A stretch of 64,000 nt of DNA from Luteolibacter ambystomatis (lineage in GTDB: Bacteria > Verrucomicrobiota > Verrucomicrobiia > Verrucomicrobiales > Akkermansiaceae), in assembly GCF_018137965.1 (NCBI RefSeq), contig NZ_CP073100.1:4909754-4973753 (forward strand). The letters are read 5' to 3'. Each line of letters starts with the position of its first letter. Within the stretch, counting starts at the first letter, position 1. Below the pieces are notes generated by a model. It saw only the letters and a program-made list of their open reading frames with translations, was not told where the DNA came from and did no database searches. The position numbers were made by a program, and so were the translations under genes. Positions 1 to 7,397 of the stretch are shown one piece after another.

Positions 1-460
1 CGAGACCGGCACCTTCAAGGGCGACATGATGGAGGCCATGAAAAAGGACTTCCGCCAGCTCTACTCCATCGAACTGGCCCCGCATTTCCACGAGCGCGCC
101 GTCCAGCGCTTCGTCAGCGACCCGAACATCACCATCCTCAAGGGCGACAGCGGCAAGGTCCTCGAAACCCTCGTCCCCAAGCTGGAAGGCCCGACCCTGT
201 TCTGGCTCGACGGCCACTATTCTAAGGGCGACACCGCCCGCGGTGACGAGGACACCCCGATCATGCATGAGCTGGCGCATATCTTCGCCCGCCCGGAATT
301 GAAGTCCGTCATCCTCATCGATGATGCCCGCTGCTTCATGGGCCAGACCGAGCAGGTCTATCCCTCGCTGGAAAGTGTCCGCGAGTTCGTGGCGAAGCAC
401 CGCCCGGACTTCACCTTCGACATCGATACGGACTCGATCCGCATCGCTCCGAAGTCCTGA
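1..460 (+). CDS. Methyltransferase-like protein, C-terminal part (partial)
   Basis: The reading frame is open from base 2 with no start codon before ETGTFKGDMM, so the gene begins upstream of the window; about 152 residues are visible. It resembles the C-terminal half of a class I Rossmann methyltransferase-like fold. SIELAP fits the acidic end of the second strand, ILKGDS the next motif, and LFWLDGHYSKGDTA followed by SVILIDDAR the later strands. Close relatives often sit in surface-polysaccharide gene sets, but no such genes are adjacent here. The SAM-binding glycine loop would lie off the window, so catalytic ability cannot be judged. The family call is moderately sure; the substrate is unknown. 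Confidence 0.6.
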   Translation, partial: ETGTFKGDMMEAMKKDFRQLYSIELAPHFHERAVQRFVSDPNITILKGDSGKVLETLVPKLEGPTLFWLDGHYSKGDTARGDEDTPIMHELAHIFARPELKSVILIDDARCFMGQTEQVYPSLESVREFVAKHRPDFTFDIDTDSIRIAPKS

Positions 461-468
461 CCCAGGCC

Positions 469-864
469 ATGAGCGAGAACGTCCGCGCGGACAAGTGGCT
501 GTGGGCGACGCGTTTCTTCAAGACACGCTCCGCCGCCGCGAAGGCCTGCGAAGGCGGCAAGATCAAACGCGCGGGCCATCCGGTGAAGCCCGCCACCCCC
601 CTGCATCCCGGGGATGTGCTGGAGGTGCCGTTTCATGATGGCCCGGGCATCCGCACCATCACCGTGACGGGCTTGATCGATCAACGCGTCGGCGCGCCCC
701 AGGCTCAGGCCTGCTATATGGAAAGCACGCCTCCCGAAGTGATTGCGGCGAACAAGGAGTTCCTGAAGGAGAAGCACGAACGCCGCCTCGAAGGTGGCAT
801 GCTCGGCCGCCCCACCAAAAAGGACCGCCGGGACATTCAGAAGTTCCGGGGATTCTTTGAATGA
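469..864 (+). CDS. S4-domain RNA-binding protein (Hsp15/HslR-like)
   Basis: This 131-residue protein starts 8 nt after the previous stop. Residues 5-65 match an S4 RNA-binding domain: RADKWLWATRFFKTRSAAAK is the typical opening of heat-shock protein 15 (HslR), followed by the G-KI-R-G-PVKPA turn and the DVLEVPF strand. The basic C-terminal tail (KKDRRDIQKFRGFFE) is also usual for the family. In E. coli, HslR binds 50S subunits that carry a stalled peptidyl-tRNA and helps recycle them; that role is known for the family and only inferred here. The length fits the family. Whether this is a true HslR orthologue is uncertain. Confidence 0.8.
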   Translation: MSENVRADKWLWATRFFKTRSAAAKACEGGKIKRAGHPVKPATPLHPGDVLEVPFHDGPGIRTITVTGLIDQRVGAPQAQACYMESTPPEVIAANKEFLKEKHERRLEGGMLGRPTKKDRRDIQKFRGFFE

Positions 865-881
865 GATACGGGGTCTGGCAG

Positions 882-987
882 GTAGCGCGAAGCTGAGCTT
901 CGCGTGCGTCTCATGGAGCTTTCCCCAAGAGGGATGCCCCGATTCGCAACGTCCCCCTCCCGCACGCGAAGCCAAGCTTCGCGCTAC
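882..987. repeat. Inverted pair of REP-like palindromes
   Basis: Two 27-nt units at 882-908 and 961-987 are inverted copies of one another, differing only in the central 3 nt. Each unit is itself palindromic around the motif CGCGAAGC...GCTTCGCG. The 52 nt between them show no gene. The arrangement looks like a REP doublet (BIME), and the pair could also fold into a long hairpin between the S4 gene and the csoR promoter. No RAYT transposase is visible in the window. Confidence 0.75.
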
Positions 988-1033
988 ACTGCCGCGCGCC
1001 CGACGAAAGATCCGCGAAAATTTTCGATTGCCA

Positions 1034-1054
1034 ATATACCAATAGGGGGTATAT
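1034..1054. promoter_or_regulatory. Candidate CsoR operator
   Basis: ATATACC (1034-1040) and GGTATAT (1048-1054) form a perfect 7-bp inverted repeat around AATAGGG, so a G-tract is flanked by AT-rich arms. This is the usual design of CsoR/RcnR-family operators. It lies 8 bp upstream of the csoR-like start codon and probably overlaps the promoter, consistent with autoregulation of the repressor and its downstream exporter. The match is by eye only. Confidence 0.7.
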
Positions 1055-1062
1055 GTATATGC

Positions 1063-1338
1063 ATGAAGCGCGACGACAAATCCCGCAAACCCCTTCTCAC
1101 CCGCGTCAACCGCATCGCCGGGCAGGTGCAGGGCGTGGCCCGTATGATCGAGGAAGACCGCGACTGTGCCGAGGTGCTCAATACCATCTCCGCCATCCAT
1201 TCCGCCTTGCGCGGCCTTGAATCCACCCTTCTCGAGGATCACGTCCGCCATTGCGTCTGTGATGCCGCCAAGGAGCCGAAGCGACTCGAACAGCGCCTCG
1301 ATGAAATCATCACCCTCTACAAGCGCCGCTTGGCCTGA
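1063..1338 (+). CDS. csoR: CsoR-family copper-sensing repressor
   Basis: This 91-residue all-helical protein belongs to the DUF156 (CsoR/RcnR/FrmR) family. Start ATG 1063 was chosen because RVNRIAGQVQGVARMIE, which opens the conserved fold, begins 14 residues in. An upstream in-frame extension would run through the operator and the REP pair. The metal ligands read Cys35, His60 and Cys64, the same order and spacing as the Cu(I) site of Mycobacterium tuberculosis CsoR (C36-H61-C65). Apo-CsoR binds DNA and copper releases it. The next gene, 5 nt downstream, is a Cys-rich efflux permease, which fits a copper-induced operon. Copper specificity is inferred from the ligand pattern. Confidence 0.88.
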   Translation: MKRDDKSRKPLLTRVNRIAGQVQGVARMIEEDRDCAEVLNTISAIHSALRGLESTLLEDHVRHCVCDAAKEPKRLEQRLDEIITLYKRRLA

Positions 1339-1343
1339 TTGCC

Positions 1344-2501
1344 ATGAAACAACCTTCCTGCCACACTCCTGAACCCGTGCCATCCTGCTGTGGTGGCAAA
1401 CCCCAACCGGTGGAAACTTCCGCGCCCAATCCCTCCTGCTGCGGTGGTGGTGGCGAAGAATCCGCTCCCTCCTGCTGCGCGCCTCCTTCTTCCGGGAAGA
1501 AGCGCATCGATTGGCTTTTCTGGGCGTCCATAGCTCTTGTGGCCATCGGCATGGCCGGGCACCTCTGGTTTCCCGCGGGGCCGAAGTGGTGGCACGAGTT
1601 CTCGCACGGCACCTATGAAATGATGATGAAGGCCTGGTGGGGGATTCTCGCCGGTATCATCGCCGTCGGGGTGATCGGTCGGCTGCCGCGTGAACTCGTG
1701 CTCGGCTTGCTCGGCAAGGGCGGCAGCTTCTCCGGCATTCTCCGCGCGACCTTCGCCGGTACGCTGCTGGACCTGTGCAACCACGGCATCCTGCTGGTAG
1801 CGATGCAGCTCTATCGCAAGGGTGCTTCGCTTGGGCAGACGTTGGCCTTCCTGATCGCCAGCCCGTGGAACTCACTCTCGGTCACGCTCTTGCTCGCGGC
1901 CATGATCGGCTGGAAATGGACCGTCGCCTTCCTGCTGCTGTCGATGATCATCGGCATCATCACCGGTTGGATCGTGGACAAGCTGGTGAAAGCCGGACGT
2001 CTGCCCGCGAATCCGAACGCCCATGAACTGCCCTCCGACTTCCGATTCGGCCCGGCGTTCCGCACCGCGATGAGCGATCTCAAGCCGACCCCCTCCAATC
2101 TCGGCCACATGCTGAAGGACGGTCTCGCGGAGTCGAAAATGATCCTGCGCTGGATTCTGTTCGGCATCGCCCTCGCGGCTTTGATCCAGGCCTTCGTGCC
2201 GGATGATGTGTTCTCCAGGTTCTTCGGCCCCAGCTTGATAGGCCTCTTCATCACCTTGATCGCCGCCACCGTCATCGAGGTCTGCTCGGAAGGCTCCAGC
2301 CCCATCGCTGCGGATCTCATCACCCGCGGTGCCGCGCCGGGAAATGCCTTCACTTTCCTGATGGCCGGGGCCGCCACCGACTACACCGAGATCGTGGTGC
2401 TGCGCCAGACCACCGGTTCATGGAAGGCCGCGCTGATCCTCCCGCTGTTGACCACTCCGCAGGTTCTGATCATCGGCTGGTTGCTCAACCAAGGCTGGTG
2501 A
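1344..2501 (+). CDS. SO_0444-family Cu/Zn efflux permease
   Basis: This 385-residue inner-membrane permease belongs to the ArsP/DUF318-like group often annotated as SO_0444-family Cu/Zn efflux transporters. The first 50 residues form a cytoplasmic tail with repeated Cys pairs (SCCGGK, SCCGGGG, SCCAPP) and one SCH, a likely soft-metal-binding region. About eight to nine membrane segments follow, with a conserved LCNHGILLVAMQLY segment and a C-terminal EVCSEGSSPIAADL segment repeating the same kind of Cys/polar motif. It lies 5 nt after csoR, so the two are probably co-transcribed and released by metal. Exported metal and direction are family inference. Confidence 0.82.
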   Translation: MKQPSCHTPEPVPSCCGGKPQPVETSAPNPSCCGGGGEESAPSCCAPPSSGKKRIDWLFWASIALVAIGMAGHLWFPAGPKWWHEFSHGTYEMMMKAWWGILAGIIAVGVIGRLPRELVLGLLGKGGSFSGILRATFAGTLLDLCNHGILLVAMQLYRKGASLGQTLAFLIASPWNSLSVTLLLAAMIGWKWTVAFLLLSMIIGIITGWIVDKLVKAGRLPANPNAHELPSDFRFGPAFRTAMSDLKPTPSNLGHMLKDGLAESKMILRWILFGIALAALIQAFVPDDVFSRFFGPSLIGLFITLIAATVIEVCSEGSSPIAADLITRGAAPGNAFTFLMAGAATDYTEIVVLRQTTGSWKAALILPLLTTPQVLIIGWLLNQGW

Positions 2502-2559
2502 CAATCCACTTGCGACCCTGCGGAGCGGGCTCCACCCTGTTAGCGAAGGTTTCTGATCC

Positions 2560-4719
2560 ATGCGCCGCGAATTCCGCCTCAAACACGCGCTCGCCTGCTC
2601 CGCGGCGGTCCTGCTGGTGGCGGTGATCGTCGGCACCTCGATCTACGGCACCCGGCAGAATCTGGACGATTTCGCCGCGATGCTGCATGCCCGCGAAACC
2701 CTCCTGGAGGTTCAGCGGCTGAAATCCGCCGTGCAGGATGTGGAGAGCGGCCAGCGGGGGTTCATCATCACTGGCACGGATAGCTATCTGGACCCCTACC
2801 GCAGGGGCCGTGAGGATGCCGCCGCCCATCTTGAAAAAGTCTCCACCCTTGCCCGCGGGGATGCGTCGATCGCGGCTCACGCGGCCGCCTTGCGCCGATT
2901 GATCGCCCGCAAGCTGGGCGAGATCGAGGATGTCGTAGGGGTTCGGCGCACGGGAGGCTTCGATGCTTCCCGTGAGATCGTAGAAAGCGGGGTGGGTAAG
3001 GAACTGATGGATCAAATCCGGGATGAGTTTGCGGCCATGGAGAGCGAGCTCCAGGTCACGATGTCCTCTCATCAGTACAGCGCCATCCAAAGCCTCAAGC
3101 AGACCAACAACGCCATTGTGGTGTGCGGCATGATCGCCCTGGCGGGTGGTGCCGTGTTTTCGTGGATGCTGTTCCTCTATCTCGGGAACCAGGATAAGCA
3201 GCACCAACTCAGCGTGGAGAAGGAAACCGCGCAGAAGGCGGACCGCGCGAAGAGCGAGTTCCTCGCCATGATGAGCCACGAGATCCGCACGCCGATGAAT
3301 GCCATCCTCGGCTTCGGCGAACTCCTTCACGACTCCGCGACCACCACCCGCGAAAAGAAGTTCACCGAGGCCATCCTCACCAGCGGCAACTCCCTCCTCA
3401 CCCTCATCAATGACATCCTCGATATTTCAAAGATCGAGGCTGGCAAGATGGAGATTCACAGCGAGCCCGTGCGGATGGATGAATTGGAGCGGAACCTTGC
3501 CGTTTTCTTCGCGTTCCGCGCTTCGGAAAAGGGGCTCGACTACCGGGTGATCCTGGACCCCTCGGTACCGCCCGTGCTGGTTTTCGATCCGCTGCGGGTC
3601 CGGCAGGTGCTGCTGAACCTCATCGGGAACGCCCTGAAATTCACCCGCGTGGGATCGGTCGCCGTCAAAATAGGCCCCTTCAAGCCGATGGGGGGCAAGT
3701 CCCGCGGCATTCTGAGATTTCTCGTGGAGGATACCGGCATCGGCATTCCGGAGGACGAGTTGGAATCCGTGTTCCGCCCCTTCTTCCAGATTGATTCGCA
3801 TGACCGCCGCGAGTTCCAAGGCACCGGCCTGGGGCTGGCGATCAGCCGTCGCCTTACCTCGATGATGGGTGGTTCCCTCAATGTGGCCAGCCAGGTCGGC
3901 AAGGGTTCGAAATTCCGATTGGAACTGCCGGTCCAATTAGCGGACGAAGGCGAGTTGGAGGAATTGCCGGACGCCCCCGCGGAGGTGGATTTCGATCGCC
4001 TTATTCCTTCGAAGATTCTCGTCGCGGATGCCGGGGAGTTCGACCGGGAGGTCATCCGTGGCTTCCTGGCGGACAGCGACCATCAGATTTTCGAGGCGGA
4101 GCGCAGCGAGGAGGTGGCGGACATCTGCGGGTGCCACCGCCCGGATGTGATCCTTTTGGATCTGTGGTCGCCGGGATTGGATGGCCGTGCGATCCGCAAG
4201 AAGCTGAAGGCTGATCCTGCCACGCGGTCCATTCCGCTGATCGCGGTTTCCGCCACGCCTTTGCTCGACGATGGTTCAGGCCTGAGTGCCTTGTTTGAGG
4301 GTGCGCTGGAAAAACCCATCAACCGCGCCGCCCTTCTCGCCCAGTTGGGAAAAATCCTGCCTGCCCGTCAGACCGCACCCCGGAAAGCCGCTCGCGGGGA
4401 TACCTTGGTGGACGGCGGCTGGAGATTGGAAAGGCGGACCACTGCCGAATGGTCGGATCTGCTCGCCGCCTTGCAGGGACCGTTGGCCCGCGAGGCGGAA
4501 CGCCTTGCGGCTGTCATGCCGATGCAGGCGTCGCTGGAATTCGCGAAACGCCTGGCGGCCCGGGCCGATGACTCCACGCCGCCGCTTGCCGGCTTCGCCG
4601 CGCAGTTGCAGGGACATCTGGAAGCCTTTGAAACCGATGCTGCGGCTGCATGCCTGCGGCGTCTTCCCGCACTTGCGGACTCGCTTACCACCGCTCTTTC
4701 CACCCATACTGCTCCGTGA
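2560..4719 (+). CDS. CHASE3 hybrid sensor histidine kinase
   Basis: This 719-residue inner-membrane kinase has a TM at residues about 9-30, a CHASE3-type periplasmic sensor (about 35-180) and a second TM (about 184-208). The HisKA domain carries phospho-His240 in MMSHEIRTPMNAILGFG. HATPase motifs are LLNLIGNALKF, VEDTGIGIP and GTGLGLAISR. A receiver-like domain (about 485-600) has its Asp in DVILLDLWSPGLDG, but its opening reads ILVADAGEFD, so the acidic pair that normally holds Mg2+ is weak. The last 100 residues look like a helical Hpt-type tail, although no clear phospho-His box is seen. The stop overlaps the next start (TGATG), so the two are coupled. Confidence 0.85.
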   Translation: MRREFRLKHALACSAAVLLVAVIVGTSIYGTRQNLDDFAAMLHARETLLEVQRLKSAVQDVESGQRGFIITGTDSYLDPYRRGREDAAAHLEKVSTLARGDASIAAHAAALRRLIARKLGEIEDVVGVRRTGGFDASREIVESGVGKELMDQIRDEFAAMESELQVTMSSHQYSAIQSLKQTNNAIVVCGMIALAGGAVFSWMLFLYLGNQDKQHQLSVEKETAQKADRAKSEFLAMMSHEIRTPMNAILGFGELLHDSATTTREKKFTEAILTSGNSLLTLINDILDISKIEAGKMEIHSEPVRMDELERNLAVFFAFRASEKGLDYRVILDPSVPPVLVFDPLRVRQVLLNLIGNALKFTRVGSVAVKIGPFKPMGGKSRGILRFLVEDTGIGIPEDELESVFRPFFQIDSHDRREFQGTGLGLAISRRLTSMMGGSLNVASQVGKGSKFRLELPVQLADEGELEELPDAPAEVDFDRLIPSKILVADAGEFDREVIRGFLADSDHQIFEAERSEEVADICGCHRPDVILLDLWSPGLDGRAIRKKLKADPATRSIPLIAVSATPLLDDGSGLSALFEGALEKPINRAALLAQLGKILPARQTAPRKAARGDTLVDGGWRLERRTTAEWSDLLAALQGPLAREAERLAAVMPMQASLEFAKRLAARADDSTPPLAGFAAQLQGHLEAFETDAAAACLRRLPALADSLTTALSTHTAP

Positions 4720-5804
4720 TGCATCACCCGCGTTCCGTCATCCTTGTCATCGACGACGAGCCGAAGAACATCCAGGTCGTCGGTTCCCTGCTGTTGCGCG
4801 AGGGCTACGAAATCATCACCGCCCGTGGAGGTGAGGAGGGACTGGCGAAGGCCCGCGAGGTGAGGCCGGATCTGATCCTGCTGGATGTGATGATGCCCGG
4901 CATCAGCGGCGTGGAGGTGGCGTGCCGCCTGCAGGACGACCCGGATTGGCCCGCGGTCCCCATCATTTTTCTGTCCGCCGCCACCGACAAGACCTTCATC
5001 ATCGAGGCTCTCTCGGCGGGTGGCGTCGACTACGTCACCAAGCCCTTCCATGGGCCGGAGCTGCTGCGCCGCATCGAACTCCATCTCGGCTTGCGTCGCA
5101 CCAGCCGCCGGTTGGAGGAGGAAATCGCCGAGAAGAACCGTCTCGTCGAGGTCCTTGCCCATGACCTGAAGAACCCGCTCGGCTCCGTCCGCTTCTCCGC
5201 CCGCCTGTTGGAGGAACAGCAGGCCGGGCCGAAGGTGGACCGTCTCGCGGGGATGATCCTGGAGGCCTCGGATCGCGCCATCGAGATTGTCGAGTCACTC
5301 TTGGAGATCCGTTGGGTGGAGAATGCCAAGGCCACTCTGAAATCAGAGCCTCTGGATCTGGCGGAACTCCTGGCCGAGGTGTCCAAGGGTTTTTCCACCC
5401 GTGCCGATGAGAAGGGCATCGATCTCCGAAGCGCACCCGTCGCGGGAGCGGTGGTGGTCGTCGCCGACCGGGGATGCTTGCTGCGGGTGCTGGAAAACCT
5501 CCTCTCGAATGCCCTGAAGTTTTCTCCTCCCGGCACCACCGTCACCTTGGCGGCGCGTCGTGATGCGGATGTGGGCATGGTTTCGATCGAAGACGAAGGG
5601 CCGGGCATCCCGGATAGCGAAATCCCGCGCCTGTTCCAGCGCTATGCCCGCCTGAGCAGCCGCCCGACCGGCGGGGAATCCTCCACGGGACTCGGCCTCA
5701 GCATCGTGAAGGAATTGACCGAGGCGATGGGAGGCTCGGTGGGCTACTACACTTCTCCCGGAGGCGGCGCGGGATTCAGGCTGAGGCTGCCGCTGGAAGC
5801 CTAG
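4719..5804 (+). CDS. Receiver-histidine kinase fusion protein
   Basis: This 361-residue soluble protein has the domain order REC, HisKA, HATPase. The receiver has the full acidic pair and Asp (ILVIDDEPKN, LILLDVMMPG) and the switch Lys in YVTKPF. The kinase has its His in LAHDLKNPLGSVRFS, then LENLLSNALKF, EDEGPGIP and GLGLSIVKEL. There is no membrane segment or DNA-binding domain. Start ATG 4719 was chosen because it overlaps the stop of the preceding hybrid kinase. Its receiver is intact where the preceding kinase's is degenerate, so it may take phosphate from that kinase; this is inference. It probably ends the two-gene operon. Confidence 0.85.
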   Translation: MHHPRSVILVIDDEPKNIQVVGSLLLREGYEIITARGGEEGLAKAREVRPDLILLDVMMPGISGVEVACRLQDDPDWPAVPIIFLSAATDKTFIIEALSAGGVDYVTKPFHGPELLRRIELHLGLRRTSRRLEEEIAEKNRLVEVLAHDLKNPLGSVRFSARLLEEQQAGPKVDRLAGMILEASDRAIEIVESLLEIRWVENAKATLKSEPLDLAELLAEVSKGFSTRADEKGIDLRSAPVAGAVVVVADRGCLLRVLENLLSNALKFSPPGTTVTLAARRDADVGMVSIEDEGPGIPDSEIPRLFQRYARLSSRPTGGESSTGLGLSIVKELTEAMGGSVGYYTSPGGGAGFRLRLPLEA

Positions 5805-5807
5805 GTG

Positions 5808-5847
5808 GAAAACGAAAACACCCCGGAACCACGCGGATTCCAGGGTG
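5808..5847 (-). terminator. Rho-independent terminator of the EF-hand gene
   Basis: On the minus strand, CACCCTGGAA and TTCCGGGGTG (5838-5847 and 5819-5828) pair with one mismatch around a 9-nt loop. TTTTCGTTTT follows. It lies 28 nt past the stop of the EF-hand gene and opposes the kinase gene arriving from the other side. Confidence 0.75.
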
Positions 5848-5875
5848 CCTCGGGGGTTCCTTGGGGAGAAAAGTA

Positions 5876-6481
5876 TCAATGGCTGCGGCTGCCGCGAGGG
5901 TCTTGTGGACTCTGGCCGCGTCCTTGGCTCCGGCCTTGGCCACCGCCGTTCGGCGGGCCACCTTCGGAGGGCGGCGGTCCGGGTGGGCGACCCGGCGGGC
6001 GCATTTCTTCCGGGCTCAGTTGGCCGTCGCCGTTTTTGTCGAGTTTCTTCAGGGACTCGGCGGCCGCTTGAATTTCATCGGCGGAGATGATGCCGTCGTG
6101 ATTGAGATCGAGCGCGGCGAAAAGGGGCGGTGGCGGAGGCTTGGGCCGGTCCTCGTTTTCCATCGGTGCCGGTTGCTGGTCATAGGCGGCCGGAGGTGTA
6201 TCCTCGGTGCCACTGTCCTCGCCGTCGCGGGGCGGAGGAGGAGGTGGTTGCACTTCATCCATGGAGATTTCACCATCACCATTCCTGTCGAGAGAGGAGA
6301 GGTCGGCGGAAGCCTTGGCCAGTTCGTCGGCGCTGATGGTGCCGTCCTTGTTGGTATCAAGCACCCGGAGAATAGGACCCGGCGGACCCGGCCGCGGAGG
6401 TGGCGGCGGTCGATCGTGGTCTTGAGCCGAAGCGAGTGAAGCGAGGGCCGCGAGCAAGGCGGCTGTGGTCGTGGTTTTCAT
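5876..6481 (-). CDS. Secreted proline-rich four-EF-hand protein
   Basis: This 201-residue exported protein starts at ATG 6481, where MKTTTTAALLAALASLASAQ is a clean signal peptide. Four canonical EF-hand loops are readable: DTNKDGTISADE, DRNGDGEISMDE, DLNHDGIISADE and DKNGDGQLSPEE. They come in two pairs separated by Pro-rich linkers, with a Pro/Gly-rich tail. All loops keep the calcium ligands at positions 1, 3, 5 and 12, so calcium binding is likely. It is divergent from a CpxR/CpxA-like pair with a CpxR-type box between them, which suggests a periplasmic accessory or target of that system, in the way CpxP serves CpxA. That role is inference. Confidence 0.85.
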   Translation of the reverse strand: MKTTTTAALLAALASLASAQDHDRPPPPPRPGPPGPILRVLDTNKDGTISADELAKASADLSSLDRNGDGEISMDEVQPPPPPPRDGEDSGTEDTPPAAYDQQPAPMENEDRPKPPPPPLFAALDLNHDGIISADEIQAAAESLKKLDKNGDGQLSPEEMRPPGRPPGPPPSEGGPPNGGGQGRSQGRGQSPQDPRGSRSH

Positions 6482-6606
6482 AGTTCGATGAGATGGGGCG
6501 GCCCTCATGGATCCGCTGAAGATGGAACCATCCACTTGTTAAGGAACTATGTCTGAGATGGCGGGAAATTGTGAAATTGGTGTAAATCACGTGGGCTGTC
6601 TTTTTT

Positions 6607-6622
6607 GTAAAGATGGGGTAAA
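6607..6622 (+). promoter_or_regulatory. CpxR-type box in the divergent promoter
   Basis: GTAAA at 6607-6611 and GTAAA at 6618-6622 are separated by 6 nt, matching the CpxR consensus GTAAA-N4-8-GTAAA. A third GTAAA lies at 6582-6586. The 193-bp divergent gap separates the EF-hand gene from the response regulator gene, so one site could control both. Confidence 0.55.
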
Positions 6623-6674
6623 ACGGTTCGCTCGTCGCACCCTCATTGGGTGATGATCCCCCCAAACTCCCGGC

Positions 6675-7397
6675 ATGAATTCCACTGAATCCGACAATGG
6701 AAGACCCCTTTTGCTGGTCGATGACGACCGCAAGCTCTGCGGACTGATCCGTGACTATCTCACGCCGCTGGGCTGGAAGGTGGATATCCGCCACACCGGG
6801 CCCGAGGGCTTGGAAGCTGCGGTTCAAGGAGGCTATCAGGCGGTGATTCTGGATGTGATGATGCCCGGGATGGATGGGTTTGATGTGCTGAGGGAGCTGC
6901 GGAAGCGTTCGGATGTGCCCGTGCTCATGCTGACGGCGATGGGGGATGAGGCGGACCGCATCGCCGGCTTGGAAACCGGTGCCGATGACTATTTGCCGAA
7001 GACCTTCTCGGTCCGCGAGTTGTTGGCCAGGTTGCGGGCCGTCACCCGCCGGCACGCGGGGCCTTCCGAAAAGAAGGGACCCAGCGAATGGGCTGCGGGC
7101 GAGCTCCGTCTGTGCGAGGATTCCCATACCGCGGTCCTCGGTGACCGGCCTCTGGAGCTGACCGCGCTCGAGTTTGCCCTTCTCACCGAACTGCTTCGCT
7201 CCAAGGGGCGAGTGAAAACCCGCGAGCAGCTCATCGAGCAGGTGTCCGAACGGCGTTTTGATATTTTTGACCGTTCGATCGACGTCCATGTTTCGGCCTT
7301 GCGGCGGAAACTCGGAGACGATCCGCGGGAACCGCGGTATATCCGCACGGTGCGGGGCGTCGGCTACGTGCTCGGCGATCCGGATTCCCGTTCATGA
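6675..7397 (+). CDS. OmpR/PhoB-family response regulator (CpxR-like)
   Basis: This 240-residue regulator has a receiver domain (about 10-125) and a winged-helix DNA-binding domain (about 140-235). The receiver carries the acidic pair in LLLVDDDRKL, phospho-Asp in AVILDVMMPG, and the switch Lys in YLPKTFSVRE, where Thr replaces the usual Pro. The output domain shows LELTALEFALLTELL and the recognition-helix region IDVHVSALRRKLG, followed by RTVRGVGYVL. It overlaps the sensor kinase gene by 4 nt (ATGA). Divergence from the EF-hand gene and the GTAAA direct repeat suggest it regulates both sides, though this is not proven. Confidence 0.9.
   Translation: MNSTESDNGRPLLLVDDDRKLCGLIRDYLTPLGWKVDIRHTGPEGLEAAVQGGYQAVILDVMMPGMDGFDVLRELRKRSDVPVLMLTAMGDEADRIAGLETGADDYLPKTFSVRELLARLRAVTRRHAGPSEKKGPSEWAAGELRLCEDSHTAVLGDRPLELTALEFALLTELLRSKGRVKTREQLIEQVSERRFDIFDRSIDVHVSALRRKLGDDPREPRYIRTVRGVGYVLGDPDSRS

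Noticed and set aside
358-1383. A 341-residue minus-strand open frame over the S4 and csoR genes
   Set aside because: It runs antisense through two well-supported genes and through the REP pair and operator; the sequence has no recognisable domain.
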